A stretch of 16,883 nt of DNA from an uncultured Oscillospiraceae bacterium (GCA_902489475.1 CABUAH010000046.1:1-16883); one strand, 5' to 3'; positions 7,760-15,592 are shown, counted from the stretch's first letter. Translations and numbers: made by a program. The notes: generated by a model not told the origin, from the sequence alone.

Positions 7760-8599
7760 ATGGACGCTAATTTGAAAAAACAGCTTGAGATTCAGGCTTG
7801 CAAAATTAGAATGGGAATTTTAACCGGCGTTTATAATGCTAAGTCCGGACATCCGGGAGGATCACTTTCAATTGCTGATACACTCACATATCTGTATTTT
7901 AACAAGATGAATGTAGATCCTAAGAACGCTGAGGATGAAAAAAGAGATAGATTTGTTCTATCAAAAGGGCACACTGCTCCTGCTCTTTACTCAACTCTTG
8001 CTAATAAGGGCTTCTTTGATCTGGAGGAACTTAAAAGCTTAAGACACATTGGTGCACTGCTTCAGGGACATCCCTGTATTCATATTCCGGGCGTTGATAT
8101 GTCATCAGGATCCTTGGGACAGGGAATTTCTGTTGCTGCCGGAATGGCTTTAAGCGGAAAAATTTCAAAAGATTCTTACAAGGTATATACCGTTTTGGGT
8201 GACGGAGAAATAGAAGAAGGACAGGTTTGGGAGGCGGCAATGTTTGCAGCTCACTATAAGCTTGACAACCTCGTGGCTGTTGTTGATAACAACGGATTGC
8301 AGATTGACGGCCCTATTGATACTGTTATGTCACCTTATCCGATTTGTGATAAATTCAAAGCATTTGGCTGGCACGTTATTGAAGCTGACGCACATGACTT
8401 TGATTCGCTTGACGCTGCATTTACAGAGGCAGATACTGTTGAAGGTAAGCCTGTTGTAATTGTACAAAAGAGTACAAAGGGAAAAGGTGTTTCATTCATG
8501 GAAAATCAGGTTTCTTGGCACGGTTCTGCTCCAAACGCTGAACAGTATGAGCAAGCAATGAACGAGCTTGAAGAAGCTTTAAAAGGACTGGAGGGATAG
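7760..8599 (+). CDS. Transketolase, N-terminal (thiamine diphosphate) subunit
   Basis: The N-terminal half of a split transketolase, 279 residues. It carries the diphosphate and Mg2+ side of the thiamine diphosphate site. Evident motifs: His31 in SGHPGGSLSIAD, DRFVLSKGHTAPALYS, GSLGQG at 117-122, and the ThDP motif GDGEIEEG (147-154) closing with NN at 177-178. Transketolase moves two-carbon ketol units between pentose-phosphate and glycolytic sugars in the cytosol. The two-gene form is common in Clostridia and Archaea, whereas Bacillus and E. coli carry a single fused polypeptide of about 660 residues. GGAGG at 7746-7750 sets the start. The C-terminal subunit follows three bases after the stop, so the two are surely co-translated. 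Confidence 0.95.
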   Translation: MDANLKKQLEIQACKIRMGILTGVYNAKSGHPGGSLSIADTLTYLYFNKMNVDPKNAEDEKRDRFVLSKGHTAPALYSTLANKGFFDLEELKSLRHIGALLQGHPCIHIPGVDMSSGSLGQGISVAAGMALSGKISKDSYKVYTVLGDGEIEEGQVWEAAMFAAHYKLDNLVAVVDNNGLQIDGPIDTVMSPYPICDKFKAFGWHVIEADAHDFDSLDAAFTEADTVEGKPVVIVQKSTKGKGVSFMENQVSWHGSAPNAEQYEQAMNELEEALKGLEG

Positions 8600-8602
8600 A
8601 AT

Positions 8603-9541
8603 ATGGCAGACGTAATTAAAAAGGCTACAAGAGAGAGCTACGGAGAAGCATTAGCTGAACTTGGCGAAAAATATGAAAATCTCTATGTTTTTGATGCAGA
8701 TTTAGCAGCTGCTACAAAAACAGGTGTGTTTAAGAAAAAATATCCTGAAAGATTTTTTGACTGCGGTATCGCAGAGGCTGATATGATGGGCGTGGCAGCC
8801 GGTATGGCAGCAACAGGAAAAATTCCTTTTGCTTCTACATTTGCTATGTTTGCAGCAGGAAGAGCTTATGAAATTGTCAGAAATTCTATCGGTTATCCGC
8901 ACTTGAATGTAAAAATCGGAGCTACTCATGCAGGTATTTCTGTAGGAGAGGACGGAGCGACTCACCAGTGCAACGAAGATATAGCACTCATGAGAACAAT
9001 TCCGGGAATGACAATTATCAATCCTGCTGATGATGTTGAAGCGAGAGCTGCTGTTGAAGCTGCTATTTTACATGACGGACCGGTTTATCTTCGTTTTGGA
9101 AGACTGGCTGCACCTATTTTTAACGATAAAGAAACATATAAGTTCGAGCTTGGAAAAGGAATTGAGCTTGTAAATGGCGATGATATTACTATTGTCGCAA
9201 CAGGTCTTATGGTTTCTGAGGCGCTGGACGCTGCAAAGGAACTCAAGAAAGACGGAATTAATGCAAGAGTTATCAACATTCATACTATCAAGCCGATCGA
9301 TAAAGATATTATTATCAAGGCTGCAAAAGAAACAGGTAAGATTGTTACTGTTGAAGAGCATAGCGTAATCGGCGGTTTAGGCTCAGCTGTATGCGATGTT
9401 TTAAGTGAAAATTATCCTGTGCCTGTTAAGAAAATCGGCGTAAACGATGAGTTTGGACACTCCGGTCCTGCTGTTGATCTTTTGAAGGAATTCGGACTTT
9501 CTTCTGAAAATATTGTAAAAACAGTAAAAGAGTTTATTTAG
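8603..9541 (+). CDS. Transketolase, C-terminal (pyrimidine-binding) subunit
   Basis: The C-terminal half of the split transketolase, 312 residues. It combines the pyrimidine-binding domain (about 1-170) with the transketolase C-terminal domain (about 185-312). Glu58 in DCGIAEADMMG is the residue expected to activate the thiamine aminopyrimidine. SFAM-type features are seen in FASTFAMFAAGRAYE, and substrate-side residues in THAGISVGEDGATHQ. The last domain shows VTVEEHSVIGGLGSAV. Translation starts at ATG 8603 behind GGAGGG (8590-8595), which lies inside the end of the partner gene. No terminator with a U-tract follows, so transcription may run on into the yunB-like gene. Confidence 0.95.
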   Translation: MADVIKKATRESYGEALAELGEKYENLYVFDADLAAATKTGVFKKKYPERFFDCGIAEADMMGVAAGMAATGKIPFASTFAMFAAGRAYEIVRNSIGYPHLNVKIGATHAGISVGEDGATHQCNEDIALMRTIPGMTIINPADDVEARAAVEAAILHDGPVYLRFGRLAAPIFNDKETYKFELGKGIELVNGDDITIVATGLMVSEALDAAKELKKDGINARVINIHTIKPIDKDIIIKAAKETGKIVTVEEHSVIGGLGSAVCDVLSENYPVPVKKIGVNDEFGHSGPAVDLLKEFGLSSENIVKTVKEFI

Positions 9542-9556
9542 TTGTTGCCTTAATAA

Positions 9557-9585
9557 TTAACAATTATCCCTCCTCTGAATATAAT
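9557..9585 (+). promoter_or_regulatory. Near-consensus promoter inside the yunB leader hairpin
   Basis: TTAACA (9557-9562) and TATAAT (9580-9585) are spaced by 17 bases, matching the sigma-A consensus at 11 of 12 positions. A transcript would begin near 9591-9595, within the right arm of the hairpin at 9566-9605. It would keep the Shine-Dalgarno but lose the left arm. The -10 region can also be read loosely as a sigma-E type element (AATATAAT against CATACAAT), but no good sigma-E -35 is present. Confidence 0.6.
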
Positions 9586-9605
9586 AGATTATTCGGAGGA
9601 GGGAT
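9566..9605 (+). promoter_or_regulatory. Hairpin sequestering the yunB Shine-Dalgarno
   Basis: ATCCCTCCTCTGAATA (9566-9581) pairs fully with TATTCGGAGGAGGGAT (9590-9605): 16 bp, seven G-C pairs, one G-U and an 8-base loop. The right arm contains the entire Shine-Dalgarno GGAGGAGGG (9595-9603) of the gene starting at 9611. The left arm mimics the 16S anti-Shine-Dalgarno. No U-tract follows, so it does not look like a terminator. In read-through RNA from the transketolase genes the ribosome site would be hidden. Confidence 0.75.
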
Positions 9606-9610
9606 TAGTT

Positions 9611-10252
9611 ATGCGTGCTCGTAAAAAGAAAAAACATACAAAGCTTAAGGCTTTTATTTTAATTCTGTTAGTGCTTTCGCTTATGATATTGTTTGTAGTT
9701 GAAAAACTTATTAAGGGCAAAACTAAGGAAATAGCACAAATAAAAAGCATGAGCTATGCCGAGGAAATTATAAACAGCTCTGTTGGCGAATGTCTTGATA
9801 AATATAATACATATGAGTTTGTAAAAAAGAATTACAGTGATGATAAGATTGTTTCAATTGAGGTAAAGTCTGACGAGGTGAATAGTTTCAAGCATTTGCT
9901 TACGGAAACTGTCAGCAACCGGCTTGACGATGCTAAAAATCAAAGCTGTGAGATCAAGCTTGGAACTGTTTTCTCAAGCAATCTATTAAGCGGTTTCGGA
10001 CCTTCGATAAACATATATTTTCAAAAAGAGGGAAGCGTTAACTTAGATATTTTAAGTGATTTTTATTCTGCCGGAATAAACCAAACTGTTCACAGAGTTT
10101 ATGTCAGCGTTGATCTTGAAATACTTGCCGTGACGCCATCGGGCAATTTTTCTTTTCCGTTCAGCACCGAGTATGTGTTATCTGAAACAGTTATAGTAGG
10201 CGATACGCCGCAAATGTATGCAGGAATATCTCATGAAGAAAAAATTACATAA
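9611..10252 (+). CDS. yunB: Sporulation protein YunB family
   Basis: A 213-residue protein of the YunB family, a sporulation protein made in the mother cell in Bacillus and of unclear molecular role. The N-terminus is strongly basic (MRARKKKKHTKLK) and leads into one hydrophobic segment at about residues 14-33, giving an N-in membrane anchor with the rest outside the cytoplasm. The first part of the soluble region has the LGTVFSSNLLSGFGPSINI block. The most recognisable stretch is SAGINQTVHRVYVSVDLEI, followed by the closing ETVIVGDTPQMY. The start is fixed by the very strong GGAGGAGGG, which is paired in a hairpin. It sits between the transketolase genes and ligA, on the same strand as both. 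Confidence 0.85.
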   Translation: MRARKKKKHTKLKAFILILLVLSLMILFVVEKLIKGKTKEIAQIKSMSYAEEIINSSVGECLDKYNTYEFVKKNYSDDKIVSIEVKSDEVNSFKHLLTETVSNRLDDAKNQSCEIKLGTVFSSNLLSGFGPSINIYFQKEGSVNLDILSDFYSAGINQTVHRVYVSVDLEILAVTPSGNFSFPFSTEYVLSETVIVGDTPQMYAGISHEEKIT

Positions 10253-10276
10253 AATACTGGTAAAACTACATAAAAT
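10246..10276 (+). repeat. Pair of 10-bp direct repeats upstream of ligA
   Basis: TACATAAAAT occurs at 10246-10255 and again at 10267-10276, offset by 21 bases, about two helical turns. The first copy covers the yunB stop codon and the second ends just before the candidate ligA promoter. An operator role is possible, but AT-rich chance is not excluded. Confidence 0.35.
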
Positions 10277-10277
10277 G

Positions 10278-10286
10278 TGTTATACT
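10278..10286 (+). promoter_or_regulatory. Candidate extended -10 promoter for ligA
   Basis: TGTTATACT is an extended -10 element (TGn plus TATACT, one mismatch from TATAAT). It lies 45 bases before the ligA ATG at 10331 and 26 bases after the yunB stop. No convincing -35 is present at the usual spacing, which is tolerable for an extended -10. Confidence 0.45.
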
Positions 10287-10315
10287 ATATTTGTTACTGC
10301 AATTATATTTGTGTT

Positions 10316-10320
10316 AGAGG
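10316..10320 (+). promoter_or_regulatory. Ribosome binding site deciding the ligA start
   Basis: AGAGG lies 10 bases before ATG 10331. The in-frame alternative at 10277 overlaps the candidate -10 promoter and would add 18 residues with no family counterpart. Confidence 0.55.
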
Positions 10321-10330
10321 TATAAAATTC

Positions 10331-12307
10331 ATGACTAATGCACAAGCAAAAAAAAGAATAGACCATCTTGTTAAAGTACTGAACTCATATAGTTATCAAT
10401 ACTATGTACTTGATAATCCATCTATATCAGATTATGAATATGATATGATGAACAACGAGCTTAAAGAGCTGGAAGATAAATATCCTGAGTTTTTAAGAGC
10501 TGATTCACCGACTCAGCGTGTTGGCGGCGAAGCTGTACAGGGCTTTGAGAAGGTTTCACATAGTGTACAAATGGCAAGTTTGCAGGATGTTTTCAATATA
10601 TCACAGGTTAATGACTTCTTTGACAGAGTTAGAAATGAATTTTCGGATGCTGAATTTGTTGTTGAACCTAAAATTGACGGATTGTCAGTCAGTCTAGAAT
10701 ATGTAAACGGAATATTTACAAGAGGTTCAACAAGAGGCGATGGATTTGTAGGAGAAGATGTAACACAAAATCTTAAAACAATTTTTTCAATTCCGCTTGC
10801 TATAAACGATTCCTTGCCTTTTCTTGAGGTAAGAGGAGAGGTTTATATGCCAAGGTCGGTCTTTGAAAATCTATCAAGAATACAGATTGAGAATGGCGAA
10901 CAGCCGTTTAAAAATCCAAGAAATGCTGCGGCAGGTTCTTTAAGACAAAAGGACAGTAAAATTGCTGCACAAAGAAAGCTCGATATTTTTTGCTTTAATA
11001 TCCAACAATGTGATGGTAGAGAGTTTACTTCGCATTATGAAACTCTCGAATTTTTAAAAGAGCAGGGATTTAAAACTATTCCGGGTTATTTTAAAACTGA
11101 TAAAAAAGAAAGTATTTCAAACCGAATAAACGAAATAGGGGATAAAAGGTTTACTTTACCGTATGACATAGACGGAGTTGTAATAAAAGTTGACAGTCTT
11201 TCACAAAGGGAACGCTTAGGTTCGACCGCTAAAACACCCAAATGGGCAGTTGCTTATAAATTTCCACCGGAAGAAAAGACGACAAAGCTGCTTGATATTG
11301 AAATAAACGTAGGAAGAACAGGTGTAATTACTCCTGTAGCGATTTTTGAACCTATTTTGCTTGCCGGAACAACTGTTTCAAGAGCAACACTTCACAATCA
11401 GGATTTAATTAATGAAAAAGGGGTAAATATAGGCGATATAATTACCGTAAGAAAAGCAGGCGATATAATTCCAGAGGTTGTAAATGTGTTTAAAAAACAA
11501 AGTGTCGGAACTTATACACTTCCGTTGTTTTGTCCTGTATGTAATGCCGCAACAATTCGTGAAGAGGGAGAAAGCGCATTAAGATGTCCAAATGTAGACT
11601 GTCCTGCACAGATATTTCGCAGTATTGTTCACTTTGCTTCAAAATCCGCTATGAACATTGATGGCTTAGGACCTGCTATTGTGGAAACACTCATTTCAAA
11701 CAGACTGATTAAATCTGTCGCAGATTTATATTTATTAAAGAAGGAAGATTTACTTTCTCTTGAAAACTTTAAGGATAAATCAGCTGATAACCTCATAAAA
11801 TCAATTGAAAAATCAAAAGAAAATACGCTTGACCGTCTTATTGTAGGACTGGGTATTAGAAATATCGGAACTGCCGCAGCTAAGCTTTTATGCGAGAGAT
11901 TCGGTTCGCTTAACAACATTATGAATTCAAGTGAGGACGAAATACTGGAGATTGATGGCTTTGGTGAGATAATGGCGCAGAATGTTTACCGAACGCTTAA
12001 AGAGCCTCATGTTGCGGAGCTTTTGAATCGCTTTAAGGAATATGGTTTAAATACTGTCTATAATTTGCAAAGAAAAGACAATAGGTTTGAGGGAAAAACT
12101 TTTGTTTTGACGGGAACTCTGCCTACTTTAAAACGAAGCGAGGCTAAAAAAATAATTGAGAGCTTCGGCGGTAAAGCTTCGGGTAGTGTTTCTAAAAATA
12201 CGGACTTTGTAATTGCCGGTGAGGACGCAGGCAGCAAGCTTACAAAGGCACAGTCTTTGGGCGTCAAAATAATAGACGAATCTGAGTTTTTAAAAATGAC
12301 AAAGTAA
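10331..12307 (+). CDS. ligA: NAD+-dependent DNA ligase
   Basis: LigA seals nicks during replication and repair using NAD+, via a ligase-adenylate. It has 658 residues, a standard length. Domain order: the Ia/nicotinamide-binding region (about 1-70, with YYVLDNPSISDYEYD), the adenylation domain with Lys114 in EPKIDG, the OB fold, a zinc finger with C401, C404, C419 and C424, helix-hairpin-helix repeats (about 430-580), and a BRCT domain at about 585-658 (FVLTGTLPTLKRSEAKKII). ATG 10331 is chosen because AGAGG lies 10 bases upstream and MTNAQAKKRIDHLVKVLN matches the family start. The frame is open further upstream (to an ATG at 10277), but that adds a non-homologous leader. gatC begins 41 bases downstream; ligA followed by gatCAB is a familiar Firmicute order. 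Confidence 0.96.
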   Translation: MTNAQAKKRIDHLVKVLNSYSYQYYVLDNPSISDYEYDMMNNELKELEDKYPEFLRADSPTQRVGGEAVQGFEKVSHSVQMASLQDVFNISQVNDFFDRVRNEFSDAEFVVEPKIDGLSVSLEYVNGIFTRGSTRGDGFVGEDVTQNLKTIFSIPLAINDSLPFLEVRGEVYMPRSVFENLSRIQIENGEQPFKNPRNAAAGSLRQKDSKIAAQRKLDIFCFNIQQCDGREFTSHYETLEFLKEQGFKTIPGYFKTDKKESISNRINEIGDKRFTLPYDIDGVVIKVDSLSQRERLGSTAKTPKWAVAYKFPPEEKTTKLLDIEINVGRTGVITPVAIFEPILLAGTTVSRATLHNQDLINEKGVNIGDIITVRKAGDIIPEVVNVFKKQSVGTYTLPLFCPVCNAATIREEGESALRCPNVDCPAQIFRSIVHFASKSAMNIDGLGPAIVETLISNRLIKSVADLYLLKKEDLLSLENFKDKSADNLIKSIEKSKENTLDRLIVGLGIRNIGTAAAKLLCERFGSLNNIMNSSEDEILEIDGFGEIMAQNVYRTLKEPHVAELLNRFKEYGLNTVYNLQRKDNRFEGKTFVLTGTLPTLKRSEAKKIIESFGGKASGSVSKNTDFVIAGEDAGSKLTKAQSLGVKIIDESEFLKMTK

Positions 12308-12348
12308 CTTATTTTAACTTTCATAAATTTGTATTAGGAGGATGTATA

Positions 12349-12618
12349 ATGGGAATTGACATTAAACACATTGCTAAGCTTTCAAGGCTTTATATTGAAG
12401 AAGAAAAAATCCAAAAATTTGAAAAGGATATGTTAGGAATTGTAGAGATGGTAGAAAATCTTCCTGACGTTGAAGATGAGCCTTTGCTTGACCCGTCAAG
12501 CCCTATGACTTTGAGAGAAGATATAGCGGAAACAAACAAATACTCTCGTGATGAGCTTACTAAAAATGCTCCGCATGTAACGGCAGGATGTCTTGTCGTT
12601 CCTAAGACAGTAGAATAG
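12349..12618 (+). CDS. gatC: Asp-tRNA(Asn)/Glu-tRNA(Gln) amidotransferase subunit C
   Basis: GatC, 89 residues, the small stabilising subunit of the GatCAB amidotransferase, which wraps around the GatA-GatB interface. The N-terminal helices (IDIKHIAKLSRLYIEEEKIQ) are typical. So are the VEMVENLPDVEDEPL linker and the conserved LREDIA region; the C-terminal segment NAPHVTAGCLVVPKTVE ends as in other GatC proteins. It is a little shorter than the usual 95-100 residues but intact. AGGAGG at 12336-12341 gives a clear start. gatA follows after 13 bases. Confidence 0.95.
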   Translation: MGIDIKHIAKLSRLYIEEEKIQKFEKDMLGIVEMVENLPDVEDEPLLDPSSPMTLREDIAETNKYSRDELTKNAPHVTAGCLVVPKTVE

Positions 12619-12631
12619 GAGGCAGGATTAA

Positions 12632-14089
12632 ATGGAACTTTATAACTTAAGCGGATATGAGTTGTCACAAAAACTCAGCAGTAAAGAAATAAGCTCAAAA
12701 GAACTGACTGAAGCTGTTTTTGAACGTATAAGAAGTGTTGAAGACAAGGTTCAGGCTTATGTTACGCTTGATAAGGAAAATGCACTCAAAAAAGCACAGG
12801 AAGTAGATGAAAAAAGGGTTAAGGGAGAGAGTCTTTCTGCCCTTGCTGGATTGCCGATCGGAATAAAAGACAACATTTCAACTAAGGGATTGCTTACTAC
12901 CTGTTCATCTAAAATGTTAAGTGAGTATGTTCCTCCTTTTAATGCAACTGTTATGGACAAGCTTAAATGCCATGATATTGTTATAACTGGAAAGCTTAAT
13001 ATGGACGAGTTTGCTATGGGTTCGTCAACCGAAACTTCGTATTTTAAAAAGACCAAAAACCCATATGATCTAACAAGAATTCCCGGTGGTTCTTCAGGCG
13101 GTTCAGCCGCTGCTGTATCAGCCGGTGAAGCTGTTATGTCGCTTGGTTCGGATACGGGCGGATCTATAAGGCAGCCTGCATCATACTGCGGCGTTGTCGG
13201 TTTAAAGCCTACATACGGCGCTGTTTCACGGTTTGGACTGGTCGCATTCGCTTCTTCACTTGATCAGATAGGACCAATCGGAAAAACCGTAAAGGACACA
13301 GCAATGCTATATAGCGCTATCTGTGGCTATGATAAAATGGACGCTACAAGCAAGAATATTGAGCATCCTGATTATCTAGAGAATTTAAACGGAAATGTAA
13401 AAGGACTTAAAATAGGAATTCCAAAAGAGTACTTCTCAGACGGAATTGATGAAAATGTAAAAAGTGCAGTAATGTGTGCTGTAAAAGCTTTAGAAGAAAG
13501 CGGGGCAGAGGTAAAAGAAGTTTCGCTTCCATCAACAAAATATGCTCTTAACGCTTATTATATCATTTCTTCAGCTGAAGCTTCTTCTAACTTGGCTAGA
13601 TATGACGGAGTTAAGTATGGCTATAGAGCTAAAGATTATGACGGCCTTATTGATATGTATGAAAAAACCCGTTCCGAGGGCTTCGGTGATGAGGTAAAGA
13701 GAAGAATCATGCTTGGAACATTCGTTTTGAGTTCGGGATTTTATGACGCATATTATAAAAAGGCAAGACTTTTACAGAGAAGAATATCAAAGGAATTTTG
13801 CGATGTGTTTAAAGAGGTCGATGTTATTGCCGCTCCGACAGTTCCGTCAACAGCTTTTAAAATCGGTGAAAATATAGACAATCCTCTTAAAATGTACGCA
13901 ACGGATATTTGTACGGTAACTATAAATATTGCAGGACTTCCGGCGATTAGCGTACCTTGCGGTTATGATAACGGAGGTTTGCCGATAGGACTTCAGCTTA
14001 TATCTGATAAGTTTAATGAACAGACGCTTTTAAATACTGCTGAATGTTACGAAAATCTAATGGGCGGATTCAGACGCCCCGTACTTTAA
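12632..14089 (+). CDS. gatA: Asp-tRNA(Asn)/Glu-tRNA(Gln) amidotransferase subunit A
   Basis: GatA, 485 residues, is the amidase subunit that releases ammonia from glutamine and channels it to GatB. The amidase signature is complete: GLPIGIKDNIS with Lys79, PGGSSGGSAA with cis-Ser154, and LGSDTGGSIRQPAS with nucleophile Ser178. These numbers match the catalytic triad described for Staphylococcus aureus GatA. The C-terminal part shows APTVPSTAF and GLPAISVPCGYDNGGLPIGLQL, as expected. AGGAGG around 12617-12622 overlaps the gatC stop and sets ATG 12632. gatB follows closely, giving the full gatC-gatA-gatB set needed for indirect charging of tRNA(Gln) and/or tRNA(Asn). Confidence 0.97.
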   Translation: MELYNLSGYELSQKLSSKEISSKELTEAVFERIRSVEDKVQAYVTLDKENALKKAQEVDEKRVKGESLSALAGLPIGIKDNISTKGLLTTCSSKMLSEYVPPFNATVMDKLKCHDIVITGKLNMDEFAMGSSTETSYFKKTKNPYDLTRIPGGSSGGSAAAVSAGEAVMSLGSDTGGSIRQPASYCGVVGLKPTYGAVSRFGLVAFASSLDQIGPIGKTVKDTAMLYSAICGYDKMDATSKNIEHPDYLENLNGNVKGLKIGIPKEYFSDGIDENVKSAVMCAVKALEESGAEVKEVSLPSTKYALNAYYIISSAEASSNLARYDGVKYGYRAKDYDGLIDMYEKTRSEGFGDEVKRRIMLGTFVLSSGFYDAYYKKARLLQRRISKEFCDVFKEVDVIAAPTVPSTAFKIGENIDNPLKMYATDICTVTINIAGLPAISVPCGYDNGGLPIGLQLISDKFNEQTLLNTAECYENLMGGFRRPVL

Positions 14090-14092
14090 TGA

Positions 14093-14098
14093 AAGGAG
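14093..14098 (+). promoter_or_regulatory. Ribosome binding site deciding the gatB start
   Basis: AAGGAG lies 8 bases before ATG 14107. Starts at 14044 or at the ATG overlapping the gatA stop (14089) lack such a site and would add residues absent from the family. Confidence 0.7.
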
Positions 14099-14106
14099 CG
14101 TTTGAA

Positions 14107-15543
14107 ATGGTAAAAGGTTATGAAGTAGTTATCGGTCTTGAAACTCATGCCGAGTTAAATACTGAATCCAAAATATATTGCAGCTGTAAAAATCAGTTCG
14201 GACTGGAAGTAAATACACAGGTTTGTCCGGTTTGTATGGGAATGCCGGGAGCTTTGCCGACTCTTAACGAAAAGGTAGTAGATTATGCTATTAAAATGGG
14301 ACATGCTCTAAACTGCAAAATAAATCCTGTATGTAAACAGGACAGAAAGAATTATTTTTACCCTGATTTGCCAAAAGCTTATCAGATTTCTCAGGCGGAA
14401 GTTCCGCTTTGCGAAAATGGCTATGTCGATATTTTTGTCGACGGTGAGGAAAAAAGAATCGGAATTACACGTATTCATATTGAAGAAGATGCAGGAAAGC
14501 TTTTGCATAGTGATAAGTTTGCCGGTTCTTTGGTTGACCTTAACAGATGCGGAGTTCCTCTTATTGAGATCGTATCGGAGCCTGATATGAGAAGCTCCGA
14601 AGAAGCAAAAGCTTATCTTGAAACTCTCAAGTCAATTCTTTTGTACTTAGGAATCTGCGATTGTAAAATGCAGGAGGGTTCTATCCGCTGCGATGTAAAT
14701 GTATCTGTACACAAACCCGGTGAGCCATTCGGAACAAGAAGCGAAATGAAAAACGTCAACAGTTTTTCGGCAGCAGTTCGTGGAATCGACTATGAAGTTA
14801 ACAGACAAATAGAACTTTTAGAGTCAGGAGGAACTGTTGTTCAGGAAACAAGAAGATGGGATGACGATAAGGGCATAAGCGTTTCTATGAGAAGCAAGGA
14901 AGATGCACAGGATTACCGCTATTTTCCTGAGCCGGATTTACTTACAATCGTAGTGGACGATGAAAGAGTAAAAGCCTTAAAGGAAGAAATTCCTGAGCTT
15001 CCAAACAAAAAGCTAATTCGTTATATTAAAGAATTCGGGCTTAGCCTTAAAGAAGCTACAGCAATTTCAGAAAATGTTGAAAAGGCAGCTTTTTATGACG
15101 AATGCATAGGATTGAATCAGGTTTCGCCAAAGGCTATATGTAACTGGCTTTTGGGAGATATTGCAAAGTATGAAAATGCAAACAATATTTCTGTAGGTGA
15201 AACCGCTATAACACCTAAAAAGCTTGTCGAGCTTATTAAAGTTATTGAGTCGGGGAAGATCTCAAATGCCGCAGGTAAAACAGTGTTTGAGATTATAATC
15301 AATGAGGATAAGGACATAGATTCTATAATCGAAGAAAAATCCTTAGCACAGGTTTCCGATTCATCAGCACTTGAAGCAATTGCAGACGAAGTATTAGCTA
15401 ACAACGAAAAGTCCGTAAATGACTATAAGGGTGGAAAAACAAACGCTTTAGGATTTTTAGTAGGACAATGCATGAAAGCGTCAAAAGGAAAAGCCAATCC
15501 TTCAATGATGAAAGAAATCATCTTAAAGAAAATAGATGGATAA
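14107..15543 (+). CDS. gatB: Asp-tRNA(Asn)/Glu-tRNA(Gln) amidotransferase subunit B
   Basis: GatB, 478 residues, phosphorylates the mischarged Glu-tRNA(Gln) or Asp-tRNA(Asn) with ATP and transamidates it using ammonia from GatA. The catalytic cradle starts at VIGLETHAELNTESKIYC, with zinc ligands C25, C27, C40 and C43 (CSC and CPVC). Further signatures are QDRKNYFYPDLPKAYQISQ, GITRIHIEEDAGKL, LNRCGVPLIEIVSEPD, RCDVNVSV and DYRYFPEPDL. The C-terminal third (about 330-478) holds the helical and YqeY-like tRNA-binding domain, ending GFLVGQCMKASKGKANPSMM. The ATG at 14107 is preferred for its Shine-Dalgarno. It is the last gene before an intrinsic terminator and is convergent with the ylbJ-like gene. 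Confidence 0.97.
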   Translation: MVKGYEVVIGLETHAELNTESKIYCSCKNQFGLEVNTQVCPVCMGMPGALPTLNEKVVDYAIKMGHALNCKINPVCKQDRKNYFYPDLPKAYQISQAEVPLCENGYVDIFVDGEEKRIGITRIHIEEDAGKLLHSDKFAGSLVDLNRCGVPLIEIVSEPDMRSSEEAKAYLETLKSILLYLGICDCKMQEGSIRCDVNVSVHKPGEPFGTRSEMKNVNSFSAAVRGIDYEVNRQIELLESGGTVVQETRRWDDDKGISVSMRSKEDAQDYRYFPEPDLLTIVVDDERVKALKEEIPELPNKKLIRYIKEFGLSLKEATAISENVEKAAFYDECIGLNQVSPKAICNWLLGDIAKYENANNISVGETAITPKKLVELIKVIESGKISNAAGKTVFEIIINEDKDIDSIIEEKSLAQVSDSSALEAIADEVLANNEKSVNDYKGGKTNALGFLVGQCMKASKGKANPSMMKEIILKKIDG

Positions 15544-15559
15544 CATATTTTACACTTAT

Positions 15560-15592
15560 AAGCTGATGTATTTATTTATACATCAGCTTTTT
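15560..15592 (+). terminator. Intrinsic terminator after gatCAB
   Basis: AAGCTGATGTAT (15560-15571) pairs with ATACATCAGCTT (15578-15589), a perfect 12-bp stem with a 6-base loop, followed by a T-rich tract (TTTTTCTCTT). It lies 17 bases after the gatB stop. The right arm and tail also encode the last residues and stop of the convergent ylbJ-like gene. On the minus strand no U-rich tract follows, so it works chiefly for the plus strand. Confidence 0.85.

Noticed and set aside
9068..9361. 97-codon minus-strand frame within the transketolase C subunit
   Set aside because: It is a shadow of a well-conserved gene, with no start signal and no recognisable domain.
9566..9605. Hairpin read as the transketolase terminator
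   Set aside because: The stem is strong but is followed by ATTAGTTATG with no U-tract on the plus strand, and the minus strand also lacks one. Its right arm is the ribosome site of the next gene.
10277..10330. ATG at 10277 as the ligA start
   Set aside because: It adds 18 residues unlike any LigA, overlaps the candidate -10 promoter, and has no Shine-Dalgarno. ATG 10331 fits both family and site.
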